Shown here one piece after another: positions 42,703-52,286 of a DNA stretch of 64,000 nucleotides (the stretch's first letter is position 1; every line of letters starts with the position of its first letter). The position numbers and the translations under genes are program-made. This DNA is from Mycobacterium parmense (GTDB taxonomy: Bacteria > Actinomycetota > Actinomycetes > Mycobacteriales > Mycobacteriaceae): assembly GCF_010730575.1 (NCBI RefSeq), contig NZ_AP022614.1, positions 1,364,001 to 1,428,000 on the forward strand. Direction: 5' to 3'. Under the pieces are notes generated by a model. It saw nothing but the letters and a program-made list of their open reading frames with translations, did no database searches and was not told the DNA's origin.

Positions 42703-43200
42703 ATGGGTCGAAAGCACGCACGGCCGGTCGCGGCGGGCGCCGCGGCGGGACTGCTGATGGCCGGCTGGGGCGCATGGGGTGCCACGGCGGCCGGCGCCGA
42801 CCCCGAACCCTCGCCGCCGCCGGGACCGAAGACGACCATCGATCACGACGGCACGTACGCGGTGGGCACCGACATCGCGCCGGGAATCTACAGCTCGGCA
42901 GGGCCCGTCGGCGACGGGACCTGCTACTGGAAGCGGTCGGGCAACCCCGACGGCGCTTTGATCGACAATGCCATCTCGAAGAAGCCGCAGGTGGTCCAGA
43001 TCGACCCGACGGACAAGTCGTTCAAGACCAGCGGCTGCCAGACCTGGCAGCTGACCCCCGACGCGTCCGTGCCCCCCAACACCCCGCCGCCCGGCGTGCA
43101 GGGCACCCTCGGAATTCTCAACGGGCTGCTGGGTGGGAACGCACCGCAACCCCCGCATTCCTCCCCCAGCCCGCAGCCCTCCACGCCGCCCCAGTCCTGA
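42703..43200 (+). CDS. Secreted hypothetical protein (Rv1906c-like)
   Basis: 165 residues. Signal peptide (VAAGAAAGLLMAGWGAWGATAAGADPEP) with cleavage near GADP. The mature part has TTIDHDGTYAVGTDIAPGIYSSAGPVGDGTCYWKR and a paired Cys in TSGCQTWQL, and ends in a Pro/Ser-rich tail. Position (next to aao) and length match M. tuberculosis Rv1906c, a conserved exported protein. The function is unknown. The two Cys probably form a disulfide. Confidence 0.82.
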   Translation: MGRKHARPVAAGAAAGLLMAGWGAWGATAAGADPEPSPPPGPKTTIDHDGTYAVGTDIAPGIYSSAGPVGDGTCYWKRSGNPDGALIDNAISKKPQVVQIDPTDKSFKTSGCQTWQLTPDASVPPNTPPPGVQGTLGILNGLLGGNAPQPPHSSPSPQPSTPPQS

Positions 43201-43271
43201 TGTTTCTCGGCGCCGCCTGAGGCCGCGAGCCCACGACGGCACGGTCGGCCGGATTTCGCTACCGTGGCGCC

Positions 43272-44231
43272 GTGGCCAGTGGGCGCGAAATTGTCGTGGT
43301 CGGCTCCGGGGTGAGCGGGCTGACATCGGCGATCTGTCTGGCCGAAGCGGGCCGGGAGGTGCGGGTCTGGTCGGACGCGATGCCGCAGCGGACCACCTCG
43401 GCGGTGGCCGGCGCGGTGTGGATGCCCCCGCGCCCGGCCGAACGCGCAAGCAACACGCTGGACTGGACCGAACGCTCCCTCCGGGTGTTCCGCGAGCTGG
43501 CCGGCGACCCGGACACCGGGGTGCAGATGGCGCCGGCGATGGCCGTCGGCGAGTTGACCGCGACCGAGGCCATGGCCGCGGCCGCGGCGCTGATCCCCGA
43601 CCTGCGGCCGGCGGACGACGCCGACCTTGCGGAGGGCTTCCGGAACGGCTTCCGGGCCACCCTGCCGATGATCGACATGCCGCACTACCTCGACTATCTG
43701 GTGCGGCGGCTGGCCGCGGCCGGCTGCGAGATCGAGGAGCGCCCGGTGGCCTCGCTGGCCGAGGCGGCCGACGCGGCGCCGATCGTCGTCAACTGCGCCG
43801 GGCTCCGTTCGGGGGAATTGGTGGGCGACGAGGCGGTGCGACCCATCTTCGGCCAGCACGTCGTGCTCACCAACCCCGGCTTACGGCAACTGTTTATGGA
43901 GATGAACAGCGGGCCGGAATGGACGTGCTACTTCCCTCACCCCGAGCGGGTGGTGTGCGGCGGGATCAGCATTCCCGGCCGCTGGGACACCACGCCCGAC
44001 CCCGACGTGACCGAGCGGATCGTGGCCCGCTGCCGGCGCGTCGAGCCGCGGCTCGGTGACGCCAAGGTGATCGAGACGATCACCGGCCTGCGTCCCGACC
44101 GCCCGTCGGTGCGGGTTCAGGCCGAGCCCCTGGGCCGTGGGCTGTGCGTTCACAACTACGGGCACAGCGGCAACGGCGTGACCCTGTCCTGGGGGTGCGC
44201 GCAGGACGTGCTGCGCCTCGTCGACGCGTGA
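43272..44231 (+). CDS. aao: D-amino acid oxidase
   Basis: 319 residues starting at GTG 43272. The FAD site is IVVVGSGVSGLTSAICLAEAG, and the C-terminal DAO signature is LCVHNYGHSGNGVTLSWGCA. Active-site-region motifs (WTCYFPHPERVVCGG and TGLRPDRPSVR, with the catalytic Arg) are present. It oxidises D-amino acids to keto acids, ammonia and H2O2. It corresponds to Rv1905c (aao) in length and position next to the Rv1906c-like gene. It is separated by 2 bases from the stop of the membrane protein gene downstream. Confidence 0.9.
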   Translation: MASGREIVVVGSGVSGLTSAICLAEAGREVRVWSDAMPQRTTSAVAGAVWMPPRPAERASNTLDWTERSLRVFRELAGDPDTGVQMAPAMAVGELTATEAMAAAAALIPDLRPADDADLAEGFRNGFRATLPMIDMPHYLDYLVRRLAAAGCEIEERPVASLAEAADAAPIVVNCAGLRSGELVGDEAVRPIFGQHVVLTNPGLRQLFMEMNSGPEWTCYFPHPERVVCGGISIPGRWDTTPDPDVTERIVARCRRVEPRLGDAKVIETITGLRPDRPSVRVQAEPLGRGLCVHNYGHSGNGVTLSWGCAQDVLRLVDA

Positions 44232-44233
44232 CC

Positions 44234-44623
44234 TCACCGGGCGAAGTCACGCACGATCAACGACAGCACCCAGCTCACGATCGACAACACGATCGCCGCC
44301 CAGATCGCCGTCCACCAGAAGTGGTCGATGTGAAGGCCCCAGTGCGTCGTGTTCGTCGTGATCCACGCGGTGATCCAGAGCATGAGCGCGTTGACGACGA
44401 CGTGAAAGAGGCCGAGCGTCACGATGTACAGCGGGATCGACAAGAACTGGACGACCGGCTTGACGAACGCGTTGACCAGGCCGAAGACCACCGCGACGAC
44501 GAAGATGATGCCGGCACGCTGCAGCTTCGTGTCGCCGCCGACGAAACTCATTCCGTGGACGAGCTTGGTCACCAACCACAGCGCCAATCCGGTCAATACC
44601 GCGCGGAGCAGAAATGGGCCCAT
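44234..44623 (-). CDS. Phage-holin-4-like membrane protein (Rv1903-like)
   Basis: 129 residues with four hydrophobic segments: LLRAVLTGLALWLVTKLV, RAGIIFVVAVVFGLVNAFV, PLYIVTLGLFHVVVNALMLWITAWI and FWWTAIWAAIVLSIVSWVLSLIV. The pattern fits PF04020, a four-helix family sometimes named phage holin 4; here it is a chromosomal membrane protein of unknown role. It agrees in size and place with Rv1903 next to nanT. ATG 44623 (MGPFLLRAV) is chosen; TTG 44629 would add two residues. Confidence 0.75.
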   Translation of the reverse strand: MGPFLLRAVLTGLALWLVTKLVHGMSFVGGDTKLQRAGIIFVVAVVFGLVNAFVKPVVQFLSIPLYIVTLGLFHVVVNALMLWITAWITTNTTHWGLHIDHFWWTAIWAAIVLSIVSWVLSLIVRDFAR

Positions 44624-44656
44624 GCGCAAATCGTGCCACCCGGCCGGCCGTCTGTG

Positions 44657-44900
44657 CGGCTTCGCCGCGCTCGCGATCGCCGTGGGGGTATGACGGCGAC
44701 CCGCTTCGCCCGGCTTCGCCGCGCTCGCGATCGCCGTTGGTTGTCGTGTCGGCGACCCGCTTCGCCCGGCTTCGCCGCGCTCGCGATCGCCGTGGGGGTA
44801 TGACGGCGACCCGCTTCGCCCGGCTTCGCCGCGCTCGCGATCGCCGTGGGGGTTTGACGGCGACCCGCTTCGCCCGGCTTCGCCGCGCTCGCGATCGCCG
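44657..44900. repeat. 54-bp VNTR-like tandem repeat, about 4.5 copies
   Basis: Copies lie at 44657-44710, 44711-44766 (56 bp with a changed middle), 44767-44820, 44821-44874 and a partial copy 44875-44900. Each unit contains a near-identical GC-rich core with GCGATCGC and a TGACGGCGACCC segment. The array fills the gap between the amidohydrolase stop (44902) and the membrane-protein start (44623), like MIRU/VNTR loci of mycobacteria. Copy number is likely to vary between strains. Confidence 0.85.
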
Positions 44901-44901
44901 T

Positions 44902-45966
44902 TTAGGTCAAGCCGTAGAAACGCTGCGCGTTGAGCCCGCCGATCTTTTCGCGGGCCTCCTCGCTGATGTCAGCGCGGTTGCGCAGATGCTTTGTGCTCTC
45001 GGGCCATTCGCCGTCCCAGTGCGGGTAGTCGCTGGCGAACATGATGAAGTCGGCGCCCAGCACGTCGATCACGCCGGGCAGGATCGGCTCCTCGGGCTCA
45101 CACGTCACCCAGATGTTGCCGGCGGCCAGATACTCGTGGGGGTCGCGCCGCCAACCCCGCTCGACCCAGTTCCCCCGCTTCTCGTAGTGCTCGTGCAGGC
45201 GATCCATGAAGAACGGCACCCAGCCCGCGCCCGCCTCGAGGAACGCCACCCGCAACCGCGGATGACGCTCGAAGACGCCGCCCGACACGAGCGCGGTCAT
45301 CGCCGTCATCTGGTCGAACGGGAAGCTGACGCAGTGCACCTGCATGTAGTTGGTGAACCGGTCCACGCCGATCTTCGGCAGGTGCATTCCGGGGGCGCCA
45401 TGCACGCCGAGCGGCATACCGAGGTCGGCGGCGGCGGCGTAGAACGGGTCCAGGTCGGGGTGGTCGAGGTTGCGGGTCTTGAGCGCCGGCGGGACGAGCG
45501 TCGCGACCAGGCCCAGCTCCTTGGCCTCGGTCATGACGTCGATCGCCGCCCGGCCGTGCTCGATCGGGGCCACGGCGACGCCGCGCAAGCGCCCGCTTGA
45601 GGACCCGCAGTACCCCGCGAGCCACCGGTTGTAGAGCCGGGCGAATCCGACTGCCAGATCCGGGTTTTCGAGGGTGGGCGCACAAAGCCCGAGACTCGGG
45701 TACAGCACCATCGTGTCGATGTGGTCGCGATCGGCGTCCGCGAGCACCCCTTCGGCGGAACGGCACCGGATGCCGGGCGCCTTGCTGATCCCGTGCTCGG
45801 GCGGGCAACCGGCCCCGGGGCCCCGGTCCTCGGGATAGTTGCGGCCCTCGAACGTCAACCGTCGGCCGTCGGCCGCGGGCTTGACGTGCTGCGGCCAGCG
45901 TTTGATTGCTTCGGCCGCAAGCGAGGGGGCCTCGGCGACATGGCCGTCGGCGTCGATGATCCGCAT
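44902..45966 (-). CDS. Amidohydrolase family 2 metallohydrolase
   Basis: 354 residues. The metal site D-x-D-x-H is at the N-terminus ([12 protein letters not shown]), with [45 protein letters not shown] and [15 protein letters not shown] later. These are the signature blocks of PF04909 decarboxylase/hydrolase-like enzymes. The substrate is not known. The stop lies one base beyond the end of the VNTR array; the gene is divergent from nanT. Confidence 0.88.
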   Translation of the reverse strand: MRIIDADGHVAEAPSLAAEAIKRWPQHVKPAADGRRLTFEGRNYPEDRGPGAGCPPEHGISKAPGIRCRSAEGVLADADRDHIDTMVLYPSLGLCAPTLENPDLAVGFARLYNRWLAGYCGSSSGRLRGVAVAPIEHGRAAIDVMTEAKELGLVATLVPPALKTRNLDHPDLDPFYAAAADLGMPLGVHGAPGMHLPKIGVDRFTNYMQVHCVSFPFDQMTAMTALVSGGVFERHPRLRVAFLEAGAGWVPFFMDRLHEHYEKRGNWVERGWRRDPHEYLAAGNIWVTCEPEEPILPGVIDVLGADFIMFASDYPHWDGEWPESTKHLRNRADISEEAREKIGGLNAQRFYGLT

Positions 45967-46042
45967 GTATCGCGAACTTACTCCCGCGAATCGCGCGTCG
46001 AAACGGCTCGCGCCGGCGCGCCCGGTAGGTCACGATGCTGAC

Positions 46043-47317
46043 GTGACATCACAGAGCCGCGCAAACAAGCTCACCGCCGATCAGCGAAACTCCTTCGTCG
46101 CCGCGCTGCTGGGCTGGACGATGGACGCGTTCGATTACTTCATCGTGGTGCTCGTCTATGCGGACATCGCGAAGACGTTCCACCACAGCAAAGCCGAGGT
46201 CGCATTCGTCACCACCGCCACCCTGGTGATGCGGCCGGTCGGCGCGCTGCTCTTCGGGCTCTGGGCCGACCGCGTCGGCCGGCGACTGCCGCTGATGGTC
46301 GACGTGATGTTCTACTCCGTCGTCGGGTTCCTGTGCGCGTTCGCGCCCAACTTCACGGTGCTGGTGATCCTGCGCCTGCTCTACGGCATCGGCATGGGCG
46401 GCGAGTGGGGGTTGGGGGCCGCGCTGGCCATGGAGAAGGTCCCCGTCGAGCGGCGCGGGTTCTTCTCCGGGCTGCTGCAGGAGGGCTACGCGTTCGGCTA
46501 CCTGCTGGCCAGCCTCGCGTCGCTGGTCGTGATGAACATGCTGGGCCTGTCGTGGCGCTGGCTGTTCGCGTTGAGCGTCATCCCCGCGCTGATCAGCTTG
46601 ATCATCCGATACCGGGTCGAGGAGTCCGAGGTGTGGGAGGCCGCGCAGGACCAGATGAAGCTGACCAGCACCCGGATCCGCGACGTGCTGCGCGACGGCG
46701 CGATCGTGCGGCGGTTCGTCTACCTGGTGCTGCTGATGACCGCCTTCAACTGGATGAGCCACGGCACCCAGGACGTCTACCCGACCTTCCTCACAGCCAC
46801 CGCCAGTCACGGCGCCGGGCTGTCGAGCGTCAGCGTCAAGTGGATCGTGGTGGTCTACAACATCGGCGCCATCGTCGGCGGGCTGTTCTTCGGCACGTTG
46901 TCGCAGCGGTTCAGTCGCCGCTACACGGTCGTCTTCTGCGCGCTGCTGGCGCTGCCGATCGTTCCGCTGTTCGCCTACTCGCGCACCGCGGCGATGCTGT
47001 GCCTGGGATCGTTTCTGATGCAGCTGTTCGTGCAGGGCGCCTGGGGCGTGATCCCCGCCCACCTCACCGAGCTGTCGCCGGACGCCATCCGCGGCCTCTA
47101 CCCCGGCGTGACGTACCAGCTGGGCAATCTGCTTGCGGCGTTCAATCTGCCGATCCAGGAGCGGCTGGCCGAATCGCACGGCTACCCCTTCGCGCTCGCG
47201 GCGACCATCGTGCCGGTGCTGCTCGCCGTCGCGCTGCTGACGCTGGCCGGCAGGGACGCCACCGGCATCCGCTTCGGGACCGCCGAAAGCGCTTTCCTGC
47301 CAACGAAGGTGACGTGA
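46043..47317 (+). CDS. nanT: MFS transporter NanT-like (sialate/sugar-acid permease family)
   Basis: 424 residues starting at GTG 46043. Twelve predicted transmembrane helices and the MFS signature [19 protein letters not shown], followed by [24 protein letters not shown], typical of the metabolite:H+ symporter subgroup. M. tuberculosis Rv1902c (annotated nanT, 422 residues) occupies the same place next to cinA. The substrate is not proven; the name refers to sialate transporters. Its stop at 47317 directly abuts the cinA stop at 47318 (convergent). Confidence 0.88.
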   Translation: MTSQSRANKLTADQRNSFVAALLGWTMDAFDYFIVVLVYADIAKTFHHSKAEVAFVTTATLVMRPVGALLFGLWADRVGRRLPLMVDVMFYSVVGFLCAFAPNFTVLVILRLLYGIGMGGEWGLGAALAMEKVPVERRGFFSGLLQEGYAFGYLLASLASLVVMNMLGLSWRWLFALSVIPALISLIIRYRVEESEVWEAAQDQMKLTSTRIRDVLRDGAIVRRFVYLVLLMTAFNWMSHGTQDVYPTFLTATASHGAGLSSVSVKWIVVVYNIGAIVGGLFFGTLSQRFSRRYTVVFCALLALPIVPLFAYSRTAAMLCLGSFLMQLFVQGAWGVIPAHLTELSPDAIRGLYPGVTYQLGNLLAAFNLPIQERLAESHGYPFALAATIVPVLLAVALLTLAGRDATGIRFGTAESAFLPTKVT

Positions 47318-48598
47318 CTACTCCGCTTTGCCGTCGGTGAGCAGGCGCCGCAGCATATGCATCGCCACCGTCGTCGAGCGTTCCCTGACGTCGGACCGGT
47401 TGCCCGGGAGCCGCAGCGCGCGGGTGTCGGCGCGCCCGTCGGCGAGCATCAGGCTGAAGCAGACCGTCCCGACCGGCTTGTCGTCGGTCCCGCCCCCCGG
47501 CCCGGCGATGCCGGTGATCGCGACGGCGGTGTCTGCCCCGAAGCGCCGCAGCGCTCCCCTCGCCATCGCCTCGGCGACCGGTTCGGACACCGCGCCGTGC
47601 GCCTCGATCAGCGCCGGGTCGACGCCGAGCAGTTCCGTCTTGGCCGCGTTGGAGTAGCTGACCACGCCGCCCGCCACGTATTCGGATGAGCCGGGACGGT
47701 CGGTGAGCCGCGCGACCAGGAGCCCGGAGGTGCACGATTCCGCCGTCGCGATCCAGCGGCCCGCGAGCAGCCGGGCGACCAGGTCGTCGACCCGCGACCC
47801 GTCGTCGGAAAAGATCTGCGCCCCATGCCGGTCGCGCAGGAAACGGGTCAGTCGCGCGTAGGTGTCGGCCGCGTCCGGTTCATAGCGGGTGACCATCTCG
47901 ACCTCCCCGCGCCGCAGGCAGGTGGTGATCTCCAGGGAAGGGAAGCCGGGTATCTCCTTCTCCGCCTCGCGCAGCGATTCGGCCAGCCCGGACTCCGGCA
48001 GCCCGAACATCCGCAGCATGTCCTGCCGGTAGACGGTTCGCCCGGCGATCGCCTGCTGCGCCGCCGGGGTGTCGACGGCCCGGCGCCACATGGGCTGCAA
48101 CTCGCGCGGCGGCCCGGGGAGCACGATCACGGTCGGCTTCCCGGGCACCACCACGCCGGGCGCGGTGCCCACGGGATCGAGCACCTGGGCGCCTGCGGGG
48201 ACCATGGCCTGCTTGCGGTTGGCCGCGCGCACCGCCTCGAAGTTGCCCTGGTCGAAGTGCGCCATCAGCTTTTTGAGGATGTCGGCAATCTTGCTCTCGG
48301 TCTCGGTGTCCAACACCAGCTCGCGACCGCAGAAGCGGGCGACGATCTCGACGGTCATGTCGTCGGCCGTCGGGCCCAGGCCGCCGCTGGTGACGATGAG
48401 GTCGACCCCCTGCTCGGCCATGAACCGCAACTGCGCCTCGATGTCTTGGGCGCGGTCACCGCAGATGGTGACGTGGGCGAGTTCGACGCCCAGCTCGAGG
48501 AGCCGGTCGGCGAGCCAGGGGCCGTTGGCGTCTTGGACCCTTCCGGTCAGGACTTCGGTTCCGGTGACGACGATGCCTGCGCGTGCGCTCACCGGCAC
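47318..48598 (-). CDS. cinA: CinA competence/damage-inducible family protein
   Basis: 426 residues starting at GTG 48598. The N-terminal MoCF/COG1058 domain has [27 protein letters not shown] and [13 protein letters not shown]; the C-terminal nicotinamide mononucleotide deamidase (PncC) domain has [34 protein letters not shown] and [10 protein letters not shown]. Both domains are complete. The family deamidates NMN and the N-terminal domain has ADP-ribose pyrophosphatase activity. It aligns closely with M. tuberculosis CinA (Rv1901). No lipJ or lppD homologue lies beside it, unlike in M. tuberculosis. Confidence 0.95.
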   Translation of the reverse strand: MPVSARAGIVVTGTEVLTGRVQDANGPWLADRLLELGVELAHVTICGDRAQDIEAQLRFMAEQGVDLIVTSGGLGPTADDMTVEIVARFCGRELVLDTETESKIADILKKLMAHFDQGNFEAVRAANRKQAMVPAGAQVLDPVGTAPGVVVPGKPTVIVLPGPPRELQPMWRRAVDTPAAQQAIAGRTVYRQDMLRMFGLPESGLAESLREAEKEIPGFPSLEITTCLRRGEVEMVTRYEPDAADTYARLTRFLRDRHGAQIFSDDGSRVDDLVARLLAGRWIATAESCTSGLLVARLTDRPGSSEYVAGGVVSYSNAAKTELLGVDPALIEAHGAVSEPVAEAMARGALRRFGADTAVAITGIAGPGGGTDDKPVGTVCFSLMLADGRADTRALRLPGNRSDVRERSTTVAMHMLRRLLTDGKAE

Positions 48599-48658
48599 GA
48601 GCCTACTGGCGGCGTTCGCCGTCCACGCCGACGTGGCCGAACGGGCGGCCGCGCAGCG

Positions 48659-48964
48659 TCAACCCCCCGCCAGGTAGCGCTCGACCGCGGCCACCTTCTG
48701 CGTCATCGCGTCCTCGGCCCCGGCGCGCCAGTCCGCCTTGATCACCGTGGTGACCCTGGGCGCGCGTGCGGCCACCGCCTCGACCGCGCGCTGCACGACA
48801 TCCATGACCTGCGCCCAGCTGTCGCCCTCGATGACGGTGAACATCGAATCGGTCTTGTTGGGCAGCCCCGAATCGCGCACCACCCGAACCGCTTCGGCCA
48901 CGATCTCGCCGACACCCTCGCCCACGCCCAGCGGCGTCACGGAAAACGCGACCAGCACCGACAT
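48659..48964 (-). CDS. MTH1187/YkoF-like thiamine-binding family protein (Rv1898-like)
   Basis: 101 residues. [35 protein letters not shown] and [32 protein letters not shown] are the PF01910 signature. Length and place match Rv1898. The family has a ferredoxin-like fold, and some members bind thiamine or its precursors. The gene is divergent from dtd, with 55 bases between starts. Confidence 0.85.
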   Translation of the reverse strand: MSVLVAFSVTPLGVGEGVGEIVAEAVRVVRDSGLPNKTDSMFTVIEGDSWAQVMDVVQRAVEAVAARAPRVTTVIKADWRAGAEDAMTQKVAAVERYLAGG

Positions 48965-49019
48965 TCGACGAGCGTACCCAACCCGGCCCCCGCGAACCGG
49001 CCTGGCAGCATCGAGGCCC

Positions 49020-49451
49020 ATGCGGGTTCTGGTGCAACGGGTCTCGTCGGCGACGGTGTCGGTCGAAGGAGAGGTGGTCGCTGCGGTCCGGCCCGAGGGT
49101 CAGGGCCTGCTGGCCTTCGTCGGCGTCACCCACGGCGACGACGCCGGAAAGGCGCGGCGCCTCGCCGACAAGCTGTGGAACCTGCGGATCCTCGACGGCG
49201 AACGCTCGGCCGCCGAGGTGGCCGCGCCGATCCTGGTCGTCAGCCAGTTCACCCTGTATGCCGACACCGCGAAGGGGCGCCGGCCGTCGTGGAACGCCGC
49301 GGCTCCCGGATCCGTCGCCGAACCGGTGGTGGCCGCGTTCGCCGAGGCGTTGCGGGATCTGGGCGCTGAGGTGCAGACCGGTGTGTTCGGCGCGAACATG
49401 CAGGTGGAATTGGTCAACGACGGGCCGGTGACGGTGTTTCTAGAGCTCTGA
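49020..49451 (+). CDS. dtd: D-aminoacyl-tRNA deacylase
   Basis: 143 residues, full family length. The catalytic-region motif [10 protein letters not shown] and the NDGPVT motif (the cis-Gly-Pro region) are both intact. The enzyme removes D-amino acids mischarged on tRNA in the cytoplasm. It equals Rv1897c in length. Its presence near aao, a D-amino acid oxidase, is a thematic link, but they are not co-transcribed. Confidence 0.95.
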   Translation: MRVLVQRVSSATVSVEGEVVAAVRPEGQGLLAFVGVTHGDDAGKARRLADKLWNLRILDGERSAAEVAAPILVVSQFTLYADTAKGRRPSWNAAAPGSVAEPVVAAFAEALRDLGAEVQTGVFGANMQVELVNDGPVTVFLEL

Positions 49452-49535
49452 GGCCGGCCCTGCGAGTACCTTGGGATCGTCGGGGAGTGTGGAACGGGAG
49501 GGCCTGACCTTGCGAGACATCCGTGAGCGCATCTC

Positions 49536-50447
49536 ATGACCGCGTCGCGCGAGTTCGGGTCGCAACGTTGCGACGACGACCACTGGGACATCGTCAGCAG
49601 CGTGGGCTACACGGCGTTGCTGGTTGCGGGTTGGCGCGCGGTGCACGCCGTGAGCCCGCACCCGCTGGTCCGCGACGAGTACGCCAAAGACTTCATCGCG
49701 GCGTCGCAGGATCGCTACCTGGCCGGTGTGCTCGCGAACCCGGGAACCACCGAGGACGAGTTGGCCTTCCCTCGTCTCTACGGCGTGCAGACCCGGTTCT
49801 TCGACGACTTCTTCACCGCGGCCGGTGAGGCCGGTATCCGGCAGGCGGTGATCGTGGCCGCGGGCCTGGACTCGCGGGCATACCGCCTGGACTGGCCCGA
49901 CGGCACAACGGTTTTCGAGATCGACCTGCCGAAGGTGCTGGAGTTCAAGGCAGGCGTGCTCGGCGACCGGGGCGCGGTGCCCAAGGCTCGCCGGGTCGAG
50001 GTTGCGGCCGACCTGCGCACCGACTGGCCGAGGTCGCTGGAGGCCGCGGGCTTCGACGTGGAAAGCCCCAGCGCCTGGTCCGTGGAGGGCATCCTGCCCT
50101 ACCTCACCGACGAGGCGCAGAACACGCTGTTCACCCGGATCAGCGGGCTCAGCGCGCCGGGCAGCCGAGTCGCGGTCGGTGCACTGGGATCACGCTTGGA
50201 CCACGATCAGCTCGAGGCCCTGGAGGCGGCCCACCCCGGCGTCAACATGTCGGGTGACGTCGACTTCTCCGTCCTCACCTACGAACCGCGGACCGGCCCC
50301 GCCGAATGGCTGGCGCCGCACGGGTGGAACGTCGAACCCGTGCGCAACACGTTGCAGCTGCAGGCGGCCTACGGGATGACGCCACCCGAAGTCGACGTCA
50401 AGATCGACAGCTTCATGCGGTCGCAATACGTCACCGCGAGTCGGTGA
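49536..50447 (+). CDS. TIGR00027-family SAM-dependent methyltransferase (Rv1896c-like)
   Basis: 303 residues, the same length as Rv1896c. [39 protein letters not shown] is the N-terminal signature, and [36 protein letters not shown] contains SAM motif [18 protein letters not shown] closes the domain. It is an O-methyltransferase-like protein of a large mycobacterial family with unknown substrate. It lies 84 bases after dtd. Confidence 0.92.
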   Translation: MTASREFGSQRCDDDHWDIVSSVGYTALLVAGWRAVHAVSPHPLVRDEYAKDFIAASQDRYLAGVLANPGTTEDELAFPRLYGVQTRFFDDFFTAAGEAGIRQAVIVAAGLDSRAYRLDWPDGTTVFEIDLPKVLEFKAGVLGDRGAVPKARRVEVAADLRTDWPRSLEAAGFDVESPSAWSVEGILPYLTDEAQNTLFTRISGLSAPGSRVAVGALGSRLDHDQLEALEAAHPGVNMSGDVDFSVLTYEPRTGPAEWLAPHGWNVEPVRNTLQLQAAYGMTPPEVDVKIDSFMRSQYVTASR

Positions 50448-50457
50448 GGCCACGGGC

Positions 50458-51252
50458 ATGGCATCGATCACCGCGAAGGCGACCAGACTCTCCCCCGCCG
50501 ATGCCCTGACCGAGATCCGCGCCAGCGCACCCGGGCCCACCGTCGGCGCATTCTTCGACCTCGACGGCACCCTGGTCGACGGGTTCACGGCGGCGGTGCA
50601 CGTCGGCGACCGAATCAGGCGCCGGCAGGCCGGAATCGGGGAGCTGCTCGGCGTTTTCGAGGCGGCGCTGCGGTACCGCTTCGGCCGGCTGGAGTTCGAG
50701 CACCTGATCCTCCGCGCGGCGGGTTACCTGCGCGGCGAAGCCCTCGAGGACCTCGAGGAGCTGGGCGAGCGGCTGTTCACCGAACGGGTGGCCTCGCGAC
50801 TGTACGTCCGCATGCACCAGGTGGTGCAGGCGCATCAGGAACGCGGGCACACGGTGGTGTTGAGTTCGTCGGCGCTGTCCATGCAGGCGCTGCCGGTCGC
50901 CCGCTTCCTCGGGATCGTCAACGTCCAGTGCAACCACTTCGAGGTCGACGATTCCGGCCGCCTGACCGGCGGAATCGTCCGACCCATCGTCTGGGGAGCC
51001 ACGAAAGCGGATGCAGTGCAACGCTTCTGCGCCGACAACGGCATTGCCCTGCAGAGCAGTTACTTCTATGCCGACGGCGACGAGGACGCGGCGTCGATGT
51101 CGCTGGTGGGTTATCCGCGACCGGTGAACCCGCGCGCGGGGCTCGCCGCCGCGGCGGCGGCGCACGGGTGGCCGGTGATGTGTCTTGCCTCGGGACGGCG
51201 CGGTCCGGTGCGGCGGCTCCGGCACCTGACCCGGCAACGCAACCGCAGCTAG
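50458..51252 (+). CDS. HAD-IB family phosphatase/hydrolase
   Basis: 264 residues. HAD motif I is FFDLDGTLVDG (nucleophile Asp, residue about 34), motif II is VVLSSSALSMQALPVARFLGI, motif III includes the Lys in GATKADAVQ, and motif IV is YFYADGDEDAASMSLVG. It is of the SerB/HAD-IB type. It follows the methyltransferase by 10 bases, so they may form an operon. Its TAG stop shares the bases CTAG with the stop of the opposing dehydrogenase gene. Confidence 0.88.
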   Translation: MASITAKATRLSPADALTEIRASAPGPTVGAFFDLDGTLVDGFTAAVHVGDRIRRRQAGIGELLGVFEAALRYRFGRLEFEHLILRAAGYLRGEALEDLEELGERLFTERVASRLYVRMHQVVQAHQERGHTVVLSSSALSMQALPVARFLGIVNVQCNHFEVDDSGRLTGGIVRPIVWGATKADAVQRFCADNGIALQSSYFYADGDEDAASMSLVGYPRPVNPRAGLAAAAAAHGWPVMCLASGRRGPVRRLRHLTRQRNRS

Positions 51253-52274
51253 GTCTGCAGCAGAATCTTCACGTCGTCGCCCGTCCGGGACGCCGCGGTC
51301 GCATAGCCTTTTGCCGCCTCCTCCAACGGCAGTGTGGTGGTGAAGATTCCATCCACGTCGAGCCGGCCGGACTGCAGCAGCGGGATCAGCTCCGGCCAGG
51401 TGCGCTGCACCGGCGCCGTGGTCATGCGCAGCGTGACGCTGCGGATCAGGCAACCCAGCGCGTTGAGGGGAAACGGATTCATGTCGTGCACCCCGACCAC
51501 CGACACGGTGCCCCCCGGCCGCACCGCATTGAGCGCGTCGGTCAGGGACGCGTCGGTGGCGACGGCGTCGATCACCGAGTCGGCGCCGCGGCCGCCCGTG
51601 GCGGCCAAGATCGCCTCCAGCGCGGGCGCCTTGAGCGGGGTCGCGCCCCAGGCGGCGGCGCGGTCTAGGCGGCCATCGACGGTGTCGATCGCGAAAACCG
51701 TTGCCGCGCCTTGGAACAACGCGCTGCGCAGCGAACACAGGCCGACCGCTCCCAGTCCGATCACCGCCACGGTGCCGCCGAACGGGATGTCGGCGCGTTG
51801 GGCCGCCGCCCAGCCGGTGGCGAGGTTGTCGGTGAGCAGCAGTGCCTGCTCTGTGCTGATCCCGGCGGGAATCTTGAGCAGCTGGAAGTCGGCGGCGGGC
51901 ACGGCGAGCAAATCGGCCTGAGCGCCGTCGAGCACACCGCCACCGAAGATCTGGAAGCCGGCGTGGCACATGACGGGGTCGCGGGTGGCGCAGCCCGGGC
52001 ACGCGCCGCAGCCCGTCACCGATGACACGATCACCTGGTCGCCCACCTTGACGGTGCGCACGTCCGGGCCTGCGTCGACGACGGTGCCCACCGCCTCGTG
52101 ACCGAGGGTCATCGGCTCGACGAGCGGGAAGTCGGCCTCGTAGAAGTGCAGGTCGGATCCGCAGATGCCCGCGGCGCTCACCTCGACGACGGCGCCGTCG
52201 GGGCCGGGGAGTTGCGGGTCGGGCCGGGTGTCCAGGCGGATGGTGCGGGGGCCGTCGACGACTACGATTCGCAT
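51249..52274 (-). CDS. Zinc-dependent alcohol dehydrogenase (Rv1895-like)
   Basis: 341 residues, GroES-like medium-chain dehydrogenase. Catalytic Zn ligands are in AGICGSDLHF and LGHEAVGTV, and structural Zn Cys in TGCGACPGCATRDPVMCHAG. The NAD-binding site is VAVIGLGAVGLCSLRSAL. It should oxidise a secondary or primary alcohol. Its place between the methyltransferase region and the NMO matches Rv1895 in M. tuberculosis. It lies 12 bases after the BVMO stop on the same strand, so it may be co-transcribed with it. Confidence 0.9.
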   Translation of the reverse strand: MRIVVVDGPRTIRLDTRPDPQLPGPDGAVVEVSAAGICGSDLHFYEADFPLVEPMTLGHEAVGTVVDAGPDVRTVKVGDQVIVSSVTGCGACPGCATRDPVMCHAGFQIFGGGVLDGAQADLLAVPAADFQLLKIPAGISTEQALLLTDNLATGWAAAQRADIPFGGTVAVIGLGAVGLCSLRSALFQGAATVFAIDTVDGRLDRAAAWGATPLKAPALEAILAATGGRGADSVIDAVATDASLTDALNAVRPGGTVSVVGVHDMNPFPLNALGCLIRSVTLRMTTAPVQRTWPELIPLLQSGRLDVDGIFTTTLPLEEAAKGYATAASRTGDDVKILLQT

Positions 52275-52286
52275 GGGCTTTTTTCC

